From contig JADLSH010000363.1 of NCBI GenBank assembly GCA_016169945.1, forward strand, positions 4,642,001 to 4,706,000: 64,000 nucleotides of DNA. The letters are read 5' to 3'. The position numbers and the translations under genes are program-made. The notes below the pieces were generated by a model that was not told where the DNA came from, did no database searches, and saw nothing but the letters and a program-made list of their open reading frames with translations. Each line of letters begins with the position of its first letter. Within the stretch, counting starts at the first letter, position 1. Source of the stretch: Trachythela sp. YZ-2020. Lineage: Eukaryota > Cnidaria > Anthozoa > Malacalcyonacea > Clavulariidae. This document shows, one piece after another, positions 56,803 through 63,298 of the stretch.

Positions 56803-56976
56803 ACGTCAGCACTTTTCAAACGTCAGCACTTTTGACACCCGATTCCCCTTCCACTCCACCAAAACACATCCGTGAGGAGTCCAAAATATGTTTTAAAACA
56901 TACTTGATAAAATATTTTTTAAAACATGGTTGATAAAATATTTTGTAAAAATTCGGGAGACCATCGGGAGACCATC
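56803..56976. promoter_or_regulatory. Direct-repeat region upstream of the first virus-like gene
   Basis: Three sets of direct repeats in 175 bp: ACGTCAGCACTTTT at 56,803 and 56,820; TTAAAACAT-nn-TTGATAAAATATTTT at about 56,892 and 56,918; CGGGAGACCAT at 56,954 and 56,965, with a third CGGG abutting the TATA box. Such iterated blocks suit enhancer or origin function, but this is inference. Confidence 0.55.
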
Positions 56977-57014
56977 GGGTATATAAGGACATGCATAAGT
57001 ACATGTGAAATAAA
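56977..57014 (+). promoter_or_regulatory. TATA-type promoter of the first virus-like gene
   Basis: GGTATATAAGGACATGCATA, then 'agtacatgtgaaataaa' directly before ATG 57,015. An almost identical block precedes ATG 57,376, which supports a common promoter and start context. TATATAA is about 30 bases from the ATG, so the 5' UTR would be only a few bases or a second site is used. Confidence 0.75.
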
Positions 57015-57329
57015 ATGACTGTTATAACCTCAACCGTTAAGTTTTACAAGGATAACAAAGCGTCTCAAATACGCATTGGGATGTTAATACGACGAAATCC
57101 TTTTAAGTTTGTAAGTTACAATACAAACTACGAAGACACTGACAAAATCCAAGTTGATATATTACCAGATGAGTTAGTAATACACTTTTCCAAGGAGTCT
57201 TATTTTGAGTACGATCCAAGTCTTCCATTAGCCACTTTGAAAGACCTGGAAGATATTGGTGATAATGATCCTAATGAGATGTTTACCGCGGAGGAACAAC
57301 TTGAGTTAGGATTGTACGAAGAGTTTTAA
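57015..57329 (+). CDS. Small acidic protein, unknown, first gene of virus-like cluster
   Basis: 104 residues from the ATG right after the TATA block. The N-terminal half is basic and beta-prone (KFYKDNKASQIRIGMLIRRN); the C-terminal half is strongly acidic (DLEDIGDNDPNEMFTAEEQL). No Cys, no membrane segment, no motif I know. The promoter-proximal position and shared TATA block with the next gene suggest coordinate, possibly early, expression. The acidic tail could be an interaction or activation region; that is a guess. No hairpin follows it; the next promoter starts within about 10 bases of its stop. Confidence 0.7.
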   Translation: MTVITSTVKFYKDNKASQIRIGMLIRRNPFKFVSYNTNYEDTDKIQVDILPDELVIHFSKESYFEYDPSLPLATLKDLEDIGDNDPNEMFTAEEQLELGLYEEF

Positions 57330-57337
57330 AGCAGGAT

Positions 57338-57375
57338 AGGTATATAAGGATATGCATGAGAGTACATGAAATAAA
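57338..57375 (+). promoter_or_regulatory. TATA-type promoter of the Cys-rich gene
   Basis: GGTATATAAGGATATGCATG, 'agagtacatgaaataaa', then ATG 57,376. Differs from the 56,977 block by only a few bases, while the coding regions following are unrelated. The conservation is therefore of the promoter itself. Confidence 0.8.
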
Positions 57376-57948
57376 ATGGCTTATATTGAGATAGTAAGTA
57401 TGGGGAACAAATACATGTGTAACAAGTGTAAACACTATGGTAATTTAAATGAAATCCAACTTCATGTAAAAACTACACACAATGGTAAAAAAATTAAGTT
57501 TTACTGTCCATACTGTTCGTATAAGACATATGATCTTAACACATACACTGATCACATAGACCAAGAGGAAAGTGACGAGTGTATGTGTGGATGGTGTTCT
57601 ACTTGTGACCTAGGTCATGAAAAAGATAACAAGGAGTGTTGTTGTGATTGTGGTCCATGTGAGGCAATGTACAAAGATAATAAGTGTAAATGTGAGTGTG
57701 CAGGAAATGATTATTGTAAAGGAAAATGTAAGTGTGACGAGTGTGACAAAGAATGCGGTAGATTGTGTTATTGTAAGGGCGATAAATCTTGTAAGGGCGA
57801 GTGTGAGTGTGAGTGGTGTGATGAGTGCCATATAAACTGTGACTATTGTGAGTCTTGTACAAATCCAGATTGTGAATGTGACTTTTGTATCCATCGTAAT
57901 ATAGGTGGATGTGATAATAGTGACTGTGAGTATGAATGTTGTAACTAA
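57376..57948 (+). CDS. Zinc-finger protein with an extremely Cys-rich C-terminal half
   Basis: 190 residues. The N-terminus has two C2H2-like fingers (CNKCKHYG...H.KTTH at about 15-36; CPYCSYKT...YTDHID at about 44-61). From about residue 68 on there are some 40 cysteines, mostly as C-x-C, C-x2-C and C-C-x-C, alternating with acidic and Lys residues (e.g. CKCECAGNDYCKGKCKCDEC). No signal peptide, so cytosolic or nuclear. Possible roles are metal binding, nucleic acid binding or a disulfide-rich virion part; the sequence does not decide. The repeated short Cys units suggest internal expansion. A stem-loop lies 10 bases after the stop. Confidence 0.75.
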   Translation: MAYIEIVSMGNKYMCNKCKHYGNLNEIQLHVKTTHNGKKIKFYCPYCSYKTYDLNTYTDHIDQEESDECMCGWCSTCDLGHEKDNKECCCDCGPCEAMYKDNKCKCECAGNDYCKGKCKCDECDKECGRLCYCKGDKSCKGECECEWCDECHINCDYCESCTNPDCECDFCIHRNIGGCDNSDCEYECCN

Positions 57949-57957
57949 AACAAACTT

Positions 57958-57984
57958 ATTTGTAACCTTTAACGGGTTACAAAT
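57958..57984. terminator. 3' stem-loop (ATTTGTAACC / GGTTACAAAT)
   Basis: 10-bp perfect stem with a 7-base loop, 10 bases after the stop at 57,948. Same stem family as at 58,553, 59,138, 62,811 and 63,255. Read as a transcript 3'-end signal by position. Confidence 0.7.
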
Positions 57985-58021
57985 CGTATTTTTAAACAAC
58001 TTCTAAAGAAAATAATAAACA

Positions 58022-58261
58022 ATGTCACAATCACAATGTAATTATATTGTTACTAAAACAAACAAATTTTCATGTTCAGAATGTACATGGTCGGGTAGTC
58101 CTACTGGTTTAAAATTACATAAGAAAGCAAGTCATGGTCTTAAATATAGTCATAATAATAAGCCTAATCATCTTAAATGTCCCACTTGTGATAAAGTTTT
58201 TACAAACATGTTTAAATTTAAAAAACACCACGAACTTGAACATCCTTTTAAAAGAATGTAG
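58022..58261 (+). CDS. Two-finger C2H2 protein, paralogue 1
   Basis: 79 residues, basic. Finger 1 is CSECTWSGSPTGLKLHKKASH (C-x2-C-x12-H-x4-H type) and finger 2 CPTCDKVFTNMFKFKKHHEL ending in EH. Finger spacing and the S/E-CTWxG-x-TG-x-KLH core are shared with the next gene, so the two arose by duplication. Likely a DNA- or RNA-binding regulator. ATG sits in the cluster's A-rich context (aataataaacaATG). No hairpin between this gene and the next, which starts 43 bases on. Confidence 0.78.
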   Translation: MSQSQCNYIVTKTNKFSCSECTWSGSPTGLKLHKKASHGLKYSHNNKPNHLKCPTCDKVFTNMFKFKKHHELEHPFKRM

Positions 58262-58303
58262 ACAAATCGTAATATTTTAAAACAAAACAAAGTAAGAATA
58301 AAA

Positions 58304-58540
58304 ATGCCTAGAACTCGAAATTACAAATGTACTTATCCCTTAGATAAAGTAACCTGCACACACGAATCGTGTACTTGGGAAGGATCTTTTACTGGACATA
58401 AATTACACGCAAAAGTAACCCATGGTACTGGTAGTAAACATTTAGACTGGAAAAAAGAATCTGTGGTATGTGATACATGTAAAAAGGTTTTTAAAAATAA
58501 GGACATATTAAAAAAACACATGGTGGTAAAAAACCATTAA
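58304..58540 (+). CDS. Two-finger C2H2 protein, paralogue 2
   Basis: 78 residues, basic. Finger 1 CTHESCTWEGSFTGHKLHAK then VTH (C-x4-C spacing, slightly atypical), finger 2 CDTCKKVFKNKDILKKHMVV then KNH. Clearly related to the preceding gene. Its last codons overlap the start of a block of about 65 bp (58,530-58,594) repeated before the gene at 59,181. Likely a nucleic-acid-binding protein. The stem-loop after its stop is the palindrome at 58,553. Confidence 0.78.
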   Translation: MPRTRNYKCTYPLDKVTCTHESCTWEGSFTGHKLHAKVTHGTGSKHLDWKKESVVCDTCKKVFKNKDILKKHMVVKNH

Positions 58541-58552
58541 ATCAGAGAATAA

Positions 58553-58583
58553 AAATTTGTAACTTACAATTGGTTACAAATTT
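58553..58583. terminator. 3' stem-loop (AAATTTGTAAC / GTTACAAATTT)
   Basis: 11-bp perfect stem, 9-base loop, between the stop at 58,540 and ATG 58,596. The same 31 bases recur unchanged at 59,138-59,168. Confidence 0.75.
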
Positions 58584-58595
58584 ATAAATAAAATA

Positions 58596-58931
58596 ATGAG
58601 TGACAGTAACTTTAAAGTAATATTGAATTCGGTTGGTTTTGGTTTGTTATGTGCATCTGCTGTGTTGTTGATTCAAAAATATTTTAAAAAACCACTTAAA
58701 CTTAAAGACGAAGCATGTAAATGTGGAGTGTGTGAGTGTGAAGACATTGTACCTAAAAACACTGATTGTTTTGAAGAAGATTGTAATGGTGTTTTTAAAA
58801 AATATAAATTAGACACAAGCTGTCAACTATGTTTGTTTAATGATTTTACCTATGATAACACACCTTGTACTAGAAAAGAAGAAGGAATAAAATGTGGAGG
58901 TATTATGAGGGACTGGGTTAGTTTAGAATAA
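58596..58931 (+). CDS. Membrane-anchored Cys-rich small protein
   Basis: 111 residues. One transmembrane segment near the N-terminus (about 8-27, VILNSVGFGLLCASAVLLIQ) followed by basic KYFKKPLKLK, then a Cys-rich domain (CKCGVCECED ... C.EEDC ... CQLCLF ... C ... C) to the C-terminus. No cleavable-signal look: the hydrophobic stretch is preceded by acidic and polar residues. The pattern fits a virion-membrane or host-membrane protein with a zinc- or disulfide-stabilised domain. I do not recognise a family. Confidence 0.72.
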   Translation: MSDSNFKVILNSVGFGLLCASAVLLIQKYFKKPLKLKDEACKCGVCECEDIVPKNTDCFEEDCNGVFKKYKLDTSCQLCLFNDFTYDNTPCTRKEEGIKCGGIMRDWVSLE

Positions 58932-59137
58932 ATGGATATCCCAGTATGCGTGTGTTAAAAAATATTGGTGTGACACACACCCAAAAAAAAAACGAAACAG
59001 AGATATGTATAAGATTTGCCAGTATTTGGTGTGAAAGTATGAAAAGTGCGTCTAAAAACTAGACGCATTCTATCCATAATCTTGGGGTAATTTCATTTTA
59101 TTAGAATTAACGAAAAAACCATTAAACCAGAGAACAA
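58932..59137. promoter_or_regulatory. Intergenic spacer with a second, different hairpin
   Basis: Longest gap within the rightward genes. Holds 'ggtgtgacacacaccc' (about 58,967) and a perfect 8-bp hairpin TGCGTCTA-aaaac-TAGACGCA at 59,047-59,067. The right end ('aaccattaaaccagagaa') is a duplicate of 58,532-58,549. Confidence 0.5.
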
Positions 59138-59168
59138 AAATTTGTAACTTACAATTGGTTACAAATTT
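59138..59168. terminator. Stem-loop upstream of the structural genes, identical to 58,553
   Basis: Part of the block of about 65 bp duplicated from 58,530-58,594. Lies 12 bases before ATG 59,181, so it may act as a leader element as well as a 3' end. Confidence 0.7.
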
Positions 59169-59180
59169 ATAAATAAATAA

Positions 59181-59726
59181 ATGGCACTTAGATATGGATA
59201 CTCAAATGATGAGCCAAACTACATACACAACCTAAAACCTATTAGAGCGGAACCAATGTACTTACTAACGACTAGTGATTTCCGTGGGACTTATGATGGA
59301 TTGGCTAAAGATGCTTGGCGTCACCCTATGGACAGAAAGAAAAACTATGGACCAATGTACATCTGGTGTCACAATTGGTTTACGGAAAACTCGGGGATAT
59401 CTCTTAGAGCTCACATTATGGACGACGACGCTGATATTACAACACCAATGAGAATATTATATTCTTTATACTGTACAATGTCAGATGGTACAAAAATAAC
59501 AAGGGACCTAAAAGAAATAAATTTAGCCACGAAACAGATTCCAGGAACAAATTTTTTCATGTTGGATGAAGAATTTAGTATTCCAGAAGTTGTCCCTGAG
59601 TACAAAACCATGGAACTTATGGTTGTAAAATTTAAACAACTTTCTGATGAAACAGGTGGTAACGAGTCCACTCTCCATGTAACCACTTACACTGTTGAGC
59701 CAAACAATCTTTTTAAGTCTAAATAA
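59181..59726 (+). CDS. Putative virion structural protein (unknown family)
   Basis: 181 residues; starts MALRYGYSNDEP. No Cys cluster, one Trp-rich part (AWRHPMDRKKNYGPMYIWCH, about 45-64), many alternating hydrophobic residues, no membrane segment. The next protein starts MALAFGYTKDNR: the MAL-x2-GY-x2-D start is shared. With only four bases between stop and next ATG, the two are probably co-expressed. A beta-sandwich minor capsid or fibre-base protein would fit, but no fold can be proven by eye. It is too short for a double-jelly-roll major capsid protein. Confidence 0.6.
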   Translation: MALRYGYSNDEPNYIHNLKPIRAEPMYLLTTSDFRGTYDGLAKDAWRHPMDRKKNYGPMYIWCHNWFTENSGISLRAHIMDDDADITTPMRILYSLYCTMSDGTKITRDLKEINLATKQIPGTNFFMLDEEFSIPEVVPEYKTMELMVVKFKQLSDETGGNESTLHVTTYTVEPNNLFKSK

Positions 59727-59730
59727 AATA

Positions 59731-60801
59731 ATGGCATTAGCATTTGGATACACAAAAGATAATAGATACACATCGGTAGGAGGTCAATCTGGACCCCCCG
59801 GAGCGCAGGGGCCTCAGGGTCCCGATGGGATACAGGGTGAAAGAGGAAACCCCGGGCAACGAGGTCTTCGAGGATTTAAGGGGGAAAGGGGCCTCGGGCA
59901 AAAGGGAGATACCGGGGCAACTGGGATCGCGGGGGCAAAGGGAGATACTGGGCAACAAGGAATCCAAGGTCCACATGGGCTTACAGGGAACACTGGTGCA
60001 CAAGGGATTACTGGGTTAGAAGGTCCACGAGGTTATCAAGGTTTACATGGTATTAAAGGTGATACCGGAATACAAGGTCCGCCAGCCATTAGAGGAACTG
60101 ACGGTGCAAAAGGTGACAAGGGTGATTCAGTAACCGGAGCAAAGGGAGATACCGGAGCAATTGGGCCAAGGGGATTTACTGGAATGGAGGGGGCAAGTGG
60201 AGATCGAGGAAGTATTGGTGGTCAGGGGAATTCTGGATCTCGAGGGCAAAAGGGAGATACCGGGGCAACTGGGCAAAAGGGAGATACCGGGTCAACCGGG
60301 TCAAAGGGAGATACCGGGGCATCACCATCTAATAATTTTTTGATAACTTATAAATCTAAGCCTGGAAAGTACTATCTCATATCTGCAAAAAATAATATTG
60401 CATGTACTAGAAATAATAACCTAATTTTGAAGTCCATAATAACAACAAAAGGAGATTACATACTTAAATACAAACTAAGATTGGTACCAACTTATTTAGA
60501 GATTGGTGATCCAAATATTACTAAGACAAGTAGTTGGTACTCATCAGATTTTGGTGATTATGCTAATCTTGACACATGTATATATGTAGAAAGTGTTATT
60601 AAACCATTTTTTAAAGTTGTAACAGGTGGTACAATATACAGTTCAAGCTTACCACATCATATTTACATGGAGGGTATTGTTTCCCTTGAGAAAGGAGCAA
60701 CAGTAGAACTAAAATCTTACACAAATTATTTTGGTGACTTTTACAGTTATCTTCTTTACGATGTCATAGATCCTGTCATGGTTCTTACCAAAGTTAGTTA
60801 G
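59731..60801 (+). CDS. Collagen-like fibre protein with globular C-terminal domain
   Basis: ATG 59,731 is chosen over a non-ATG extension to 59,695 because it follows the A-rich start context and keeps the MALAFGY start shared with the upstream gene. 356 residues: short head (1-17), about 59 Gly-X-Y triplets (about 18-195) with small breaks (near 54-56, 112 and 134), then a Gly-poor, Tyr/Leu-rich beta-like domain (about 196-356). GDTGAKGDTG-like units are near-tandem at the DNA level, and this part is far more GC-rich than its neighbours. There is no signal peptide and no animal collagen C-propeptide or NC1. Such proteins serve as fibres or tail tips in phages and large DNA viruses, so receptor or host binding is the probable role. 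Confidence 0.82.
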   Translation: MALAFGYTKDNRYTSVGGQSGPPGAQGPQGPDGIQGERGNPGQRGLRGFKGERGLGQKGDTGATGIAGAKGDTGQQGIQGPHGLTGNTGAQGITGLEGPRGYQGLHGIKGDTGIQGPPAIRGTDGAKGDKGDSVTGAKGDTGAIGPRGFTGMEGASGDRGSIGGQGNSGSRGQKGDTGATGQKGDTGSTGSKGDTGASPSNNFLITYKSKPGKYYLISAKNNIACTRNNNLILKSIITTKGDYILKYKLRLVPTYLEIGDPNITKTSSWYSSDFGDYANLDTCIYVESVIKPFFKVVTGGTIYSSSLPHHIYMEGIVSLEKGATVELKSYTNYFGDFYSYLLYDVIDPVMVLTKVS

Positions 60802-60817
60802 CTTGGCACCTTGTATC

Positions 60818-60839
60818 TCCAATCATTTGTGTGATTGGA
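60818..60839. terminator. Stem-loop after the collagen-like gene
   Basis: TCCAATCA-tttgtg-TGATTGGA, 8-bp perfect stem, 16 bases after the stop. The sequence differs from the ATTTGTA family but the position is the same. Confidence 0.6.
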
Positions 60840-60856
60840 AATATGGTAAAATAAAA

Positions 60857-61450
60857 ATGAAAACACCATTTAACATGCTTATAACAGGTTCAACGGAGTG
60901 TGGTAAAACATATTACCTGTTAGAAACATTAGTCAACGACTATTTCCATCATTTTCAATACATATTCCTTGTGTGTCCAACATTCGAGTACAACAAAACA
61001 TACCAAGATTGGAAATACAAGGACTCTCAAGGATTTTACGCAATACAATGTGAACAAGATCAAGTGGAAAGTTTCCTTAAATACATTGTCGATAAATACA
61101 AAGGTACTAATTCCCTAATAATATTAGACGACTGTGCAAGTTCACGGACAGTTAAAACCAGAACATCTGAGCTCGTTAACTTAGCTTTTTCCGCACGACA
61201 TTACAACCTAAGTACGATAGTCATCACCCAAAAATTAACAGCCATCACACCTGCTTATCGTGAGAACATAGCGAAGTTAGTAATTTTTGACACACCCAGT
61301 GCGCTTGCATGGAAAACAATCTCTGATGAGTTTCTTGATGTTCCGAAACAAGAACAAAACACCCTTAGAAATACACTTAAAGAAAACAAATACGCACGGT
61401 TGGAAATTAACCTTAGGTATCCAAGGTTTCATAAAATAATAAATGGATAA
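60857..61450 (+). CDS. A32-like / FtsK-HerA-type genome-packaging ATPase
   Basis: 197 residues from ATG 60,857 (A-rich context taaaataaaaATG; an upstream non-ATG start at 60,803 would run through the hairpin). Walker A GSTECGKT at about 11-18. Walker B with two acidic residues, SLIILDDCAS, at about 90-99. A Gln sensor follows (IVITQKLTA), plus an Arg-rich helix before it (SARHYN). Known: this P-loop family pumps viral DNA into preformed capsids in poxviruses, Polintons, adintoviruses and relatives. Length is near the usual 200-270. No break; all catalytic motifs are present. The stop overlaps the next gene's start (ATGGATAA). Confidence 0.85.
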   Translation: MKTPFNMLITGSTECGKTYYLLETLVNDYFHHFQYIFLVCPTFEYNKTYQDWKYKDSQGFYAIQCEQDQVESFLKYIVDKYKGTNSLIILDDCASSRTVKTRTSELVNLAFSARHYNLSTIVITQKLTAITPAYRENIAKLVIFDTPSALAWKTISDEFLDVPKQEQNTLRNTLKENKYARLEINLRYPRFHKIING

Positions 61451-61892
61451 TCAAGATGACATTGAAAAATTACGCGAGGAATTAATAGACCTCTCTGAGA
61501 AAGGTTACATTAACCAGACTAAGTCATATCTAAAAAATAAAAGAAGGGGAACACCATCCGTGTTAAAAAAAATAATGGATGAGTACATTAAATACAGGGA
61601 TGATGTCAACAAACATAAGATGGCTGTTAATTTTGTGTTACTTGGTGTATCTATTAGTGATAATTTTTGTGGTAGTTACTTTAAGATTGATGACAGTCAA
61701 GAATTTATAAAAGTGATACTTGCTGATGAAAACATTATGTTTGTGATTAAGGATCTATTACCTAGTTATACACCAGATGATTATTACAGTAAATATGTAT
61801 TGGCAGGTGTCGCATTTGGTACATTATGTTATGACAGAGTAAGTGTGGTTGGAAGCGAAGTGATAGAAGTGGTTGAAAATGTAGAAGAATAA
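61443..61892 (+). CDS. Unknown protein, overlaps the ATPase gene
   Basis: 149 residues; ATG at 61,443 inside the last codons of the ATPase (8-base overlap). Basic, helical first part (EKLREELIDLSEKGYINQTK; KNKRRG), mixed C-terminal part with a weak hydrophobic stretch (about 118-130). No Cys motif, no membrane anchor of full length. Overlap with the packaging ATPase suggests co-expression, possibly a packaging or assembly role. Last of the rightward genes. Confidence 0.72.
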   Translation: MDNQDDIEKLREELIDLSEKGYINQTKSYLKNKRRGTPSVLKKIMDEYIKYRDDVNKHKMAVNFVLLGVSISDNFCGSYFKIDDSQEFIKVILADENIMFVIKDLLPSYTPDDYYSKYVLAGVAFGTLCYDRVSVVGSEVIEVVENVEE

Positions 61893-61904
61893 AAGAGAAG
61901 CCTC

Positions 61905-62022
61905 TGTTCTAAAAAAAAATTATCATCCTGTTACGAACATTTTCCATGGTTTTCCCATAGACACAGTTCGGTCCAGACTTATAGTAAATTACTCCAAACT
62001 TATCACCTCGAATATCTGCATC
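61905..62022 (-). pseudogene. Scrap of a family B DNA polymerase gene, minus strand
   Basis: The minus strand of 61,924-61,967 reads NCVYGKTMENVRNRM. The YGKTMENVR stretch matches, from memory of the family, the conserved region around motif B (K-x3-N-S-x-Y-G) of protein-primed family B polymerases in Polinton-like elements. The open frame around it is only a few dozen codons, stops at about 61,909 in an A-run and has unrelated sequence before the motif. The hAT-type element at 62,023 is inserted in its 5' part. It is therefore a remnant, not a gene. Confidence 0.6.
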
Positions 62023-62780
62023 CAGGGTTTTTTTTAAGAAAAATTTAGAACTGCACATTTTGTCATACTGTCCCAACATGCCAGGGCCTTTTTCAAGAAA
62101 TGGTTAGTGGAGGGGGGGCATCAACGAAAAGGGACCTAACAAGAATGTGGTATATTGAGGGTGTGTGGATGTGGTTGGGGGTCCTCCCCAGAAAATTTTT
62201 GAGTTTCTGTGGCTTGATTTCCTGCATTTTCAGAGACATTTTTTGAAATATCCCATCTAAACAGACTGAGCTTTTGGTGTAAAAGCAATGCTTTGTTATG
62301 AGAATATCATAACTTTCTTCTGACCTATAAACTTAAGAACTTTTGGACAAAAGGGACCTTCACTGGGAGGATAGTTTACTGGGGCTAACATTGGGGCTGG
62401 GGGGGATTTGGCCCCCCAGTATATTAATTAAAAAAGGCCCTGCGACATGTCATAGCATGAAATTCAACTCGCGCAAATGGCACCATTTTTTCTTATTAAA
62501 CTTTCATTAACTGATTCTCATCCCTTCAAATAGAAACGATGCTGAAAATTGTCAACAAAAATTATATTGTTGAGTTTTTTATGAGAAATTCTGGTACTGC
62601 TTTTGTTATTGAAGCTATATGTATTCCATTTATTCCTTCGATTACTTTAGTTTTCTACAATAAATATCCATATCCTGAAAGTTCGTATTTTTTTCAACTG
62701 CACAAAATATTTTTTAGAGTTGCACAAATTGATTTAGAACTGCACATTTTGTGTAGAACTGCACGTTAAAAAAAACCCTG
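62023..62780. mobile_element. hAT-type non-autonomous element, copy 2 (8-bp duplication TCTGCATC)
   Basis: Same CAGGGTTTTTTTTAA inverted ends as at 21,891, with perfect TCTGCATC at 62,015-62,022 and 62,781-62,788. 758 bp; the nested CAGGGCCTTTTT MITE is at 62,082-62,442. By eye the two copies differ by 3 bp in a G-run near 62,110. The 76-codon frame 62,539-62,769 belongs to the element. Inserted between the converging virus-like gene sets, harming none. Confidence 0.95.
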
Positions 62781-62810
62781 TCTGCATCCATCCGAAGTTT
62801 AATGAACCAA

Positions 62811-62838
62811 AAATTTGTAACCTAAGGGCTACAAATTT
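62811..62838. terminator. 3' stem-loop of the leftward genes (AAATTTGTA / TACAAATTT)
   Basis: 9-bp perfect outer stem plus CC/GG. Just beyond the stop of the gene ending at 62,845, i.e. 3' of it on the minus strand. Confidence 0.7.
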
Positions 62839-62844
62839 TACTTT

Positions 62845-63243
62845 TTACTGTTTTAAAATGCGGACTTCCTCTTCTAAATTTCGGACTCTTTCTTTTAAAG
62901 TGATCACTTCTTCACTTACATCATTTAGATCACTCTTCATTGTATAATAATTTTCCCAAAAAGATTTAGCCGACTTTTTACCTCTTTCTACAGCCTTGTC
63001 ACTTTTTAAAATATCAACTTTTCTACTAAGAAGCTTTTTTACGGTTACTCTTTCACTATTACATGAACATCTATGTTGATATGGGTTACAATCACAAGGT
63101 TGTGACTCACTTAGGAAATAAATATCTGGTGACATATCTTCAATAATTGTGGTAAGATCTCTTCTTGGTCTTGGTCCATCCATATCGTTGTCAATGTCAT
63201 AGTCATCGTTAGACAATAATAATTTTTGATCATTCTTACTCAT
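62845..63243 (-). CDS. Coiled-coil protein of the virus-like cluster, unknown
   Basis: 132 residues from ATG 63,241-63,243. The N-terminus is acidic (NDDYDIDNDMDGPRPRRD). A small Cys/His group CDCNPYQHRCSC lies at about 50-61. The C-terminal part (about 95-132) has heptads (VITLKERVRNLEEEVRILKQ), a likely coiled coil for oligomerisation. No membrane segment. Flanked on both sides by ATTTGTA stem-loops, so it is probably its own transcription unit. Role unknown; scaffold or regulator are both possible. Confidence 0.72.
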   Translation of the reverse strand: MSKNDQKLLLSNDDYDIDNDMDGPRPRRDLTTIIEDMSPDIYFLSESQPCDCNPYQHRCSCNSERVTVKKLLSRKVDILKSDKAVERGKKSAKSFWENYYTMKSDLNDVSEEVITLKERVRNLEEEVRILKQ

Positions 63244-63254
63244 TTATATTAAAA

Positions 63255-63283
63255 AAATTTGTAACCTATAAGGCTACAAATTT
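63255..63283. terminator. 3' stem-loop of the leftward genes, second
   Basis: AAATTTGTA ... TACAAATTT with 11 bases between, lying 3' of the gene that ends at 63,299 and just upstream of the start at 63,243. Confidence 0.7.
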
Positions 63284-63298
63284 ACACATTCCATTGAT

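Noticed and set aside
57599..57999. Thr/His-rich minus-strand frames
   Set aside because: Antisense shadows of the Cys-rich gene (TGT/TGC codons read as ACA/GCA or CAC).
59181..59726. Major capsid protein
   Set aside because: At 181 residues it is far too short for the double-jelly-roll capsid proteins of Polinton-type viruses and has no recognisable motif; kept as a putative structural protein.
59731..60801. Host fibrillar or network collagen gene
   Set aside because: No signal peptide, introns, C-propeptide or NC1; embedded in a compact intronless viral-type cluster with shared start context.
60803..60856. N-terminal extension of the packaging ATPase from a non-ATG codon
   Set aside because: Would translate through a perfect stem-loop; ATG 60,857 has the cluster's A-rich context.
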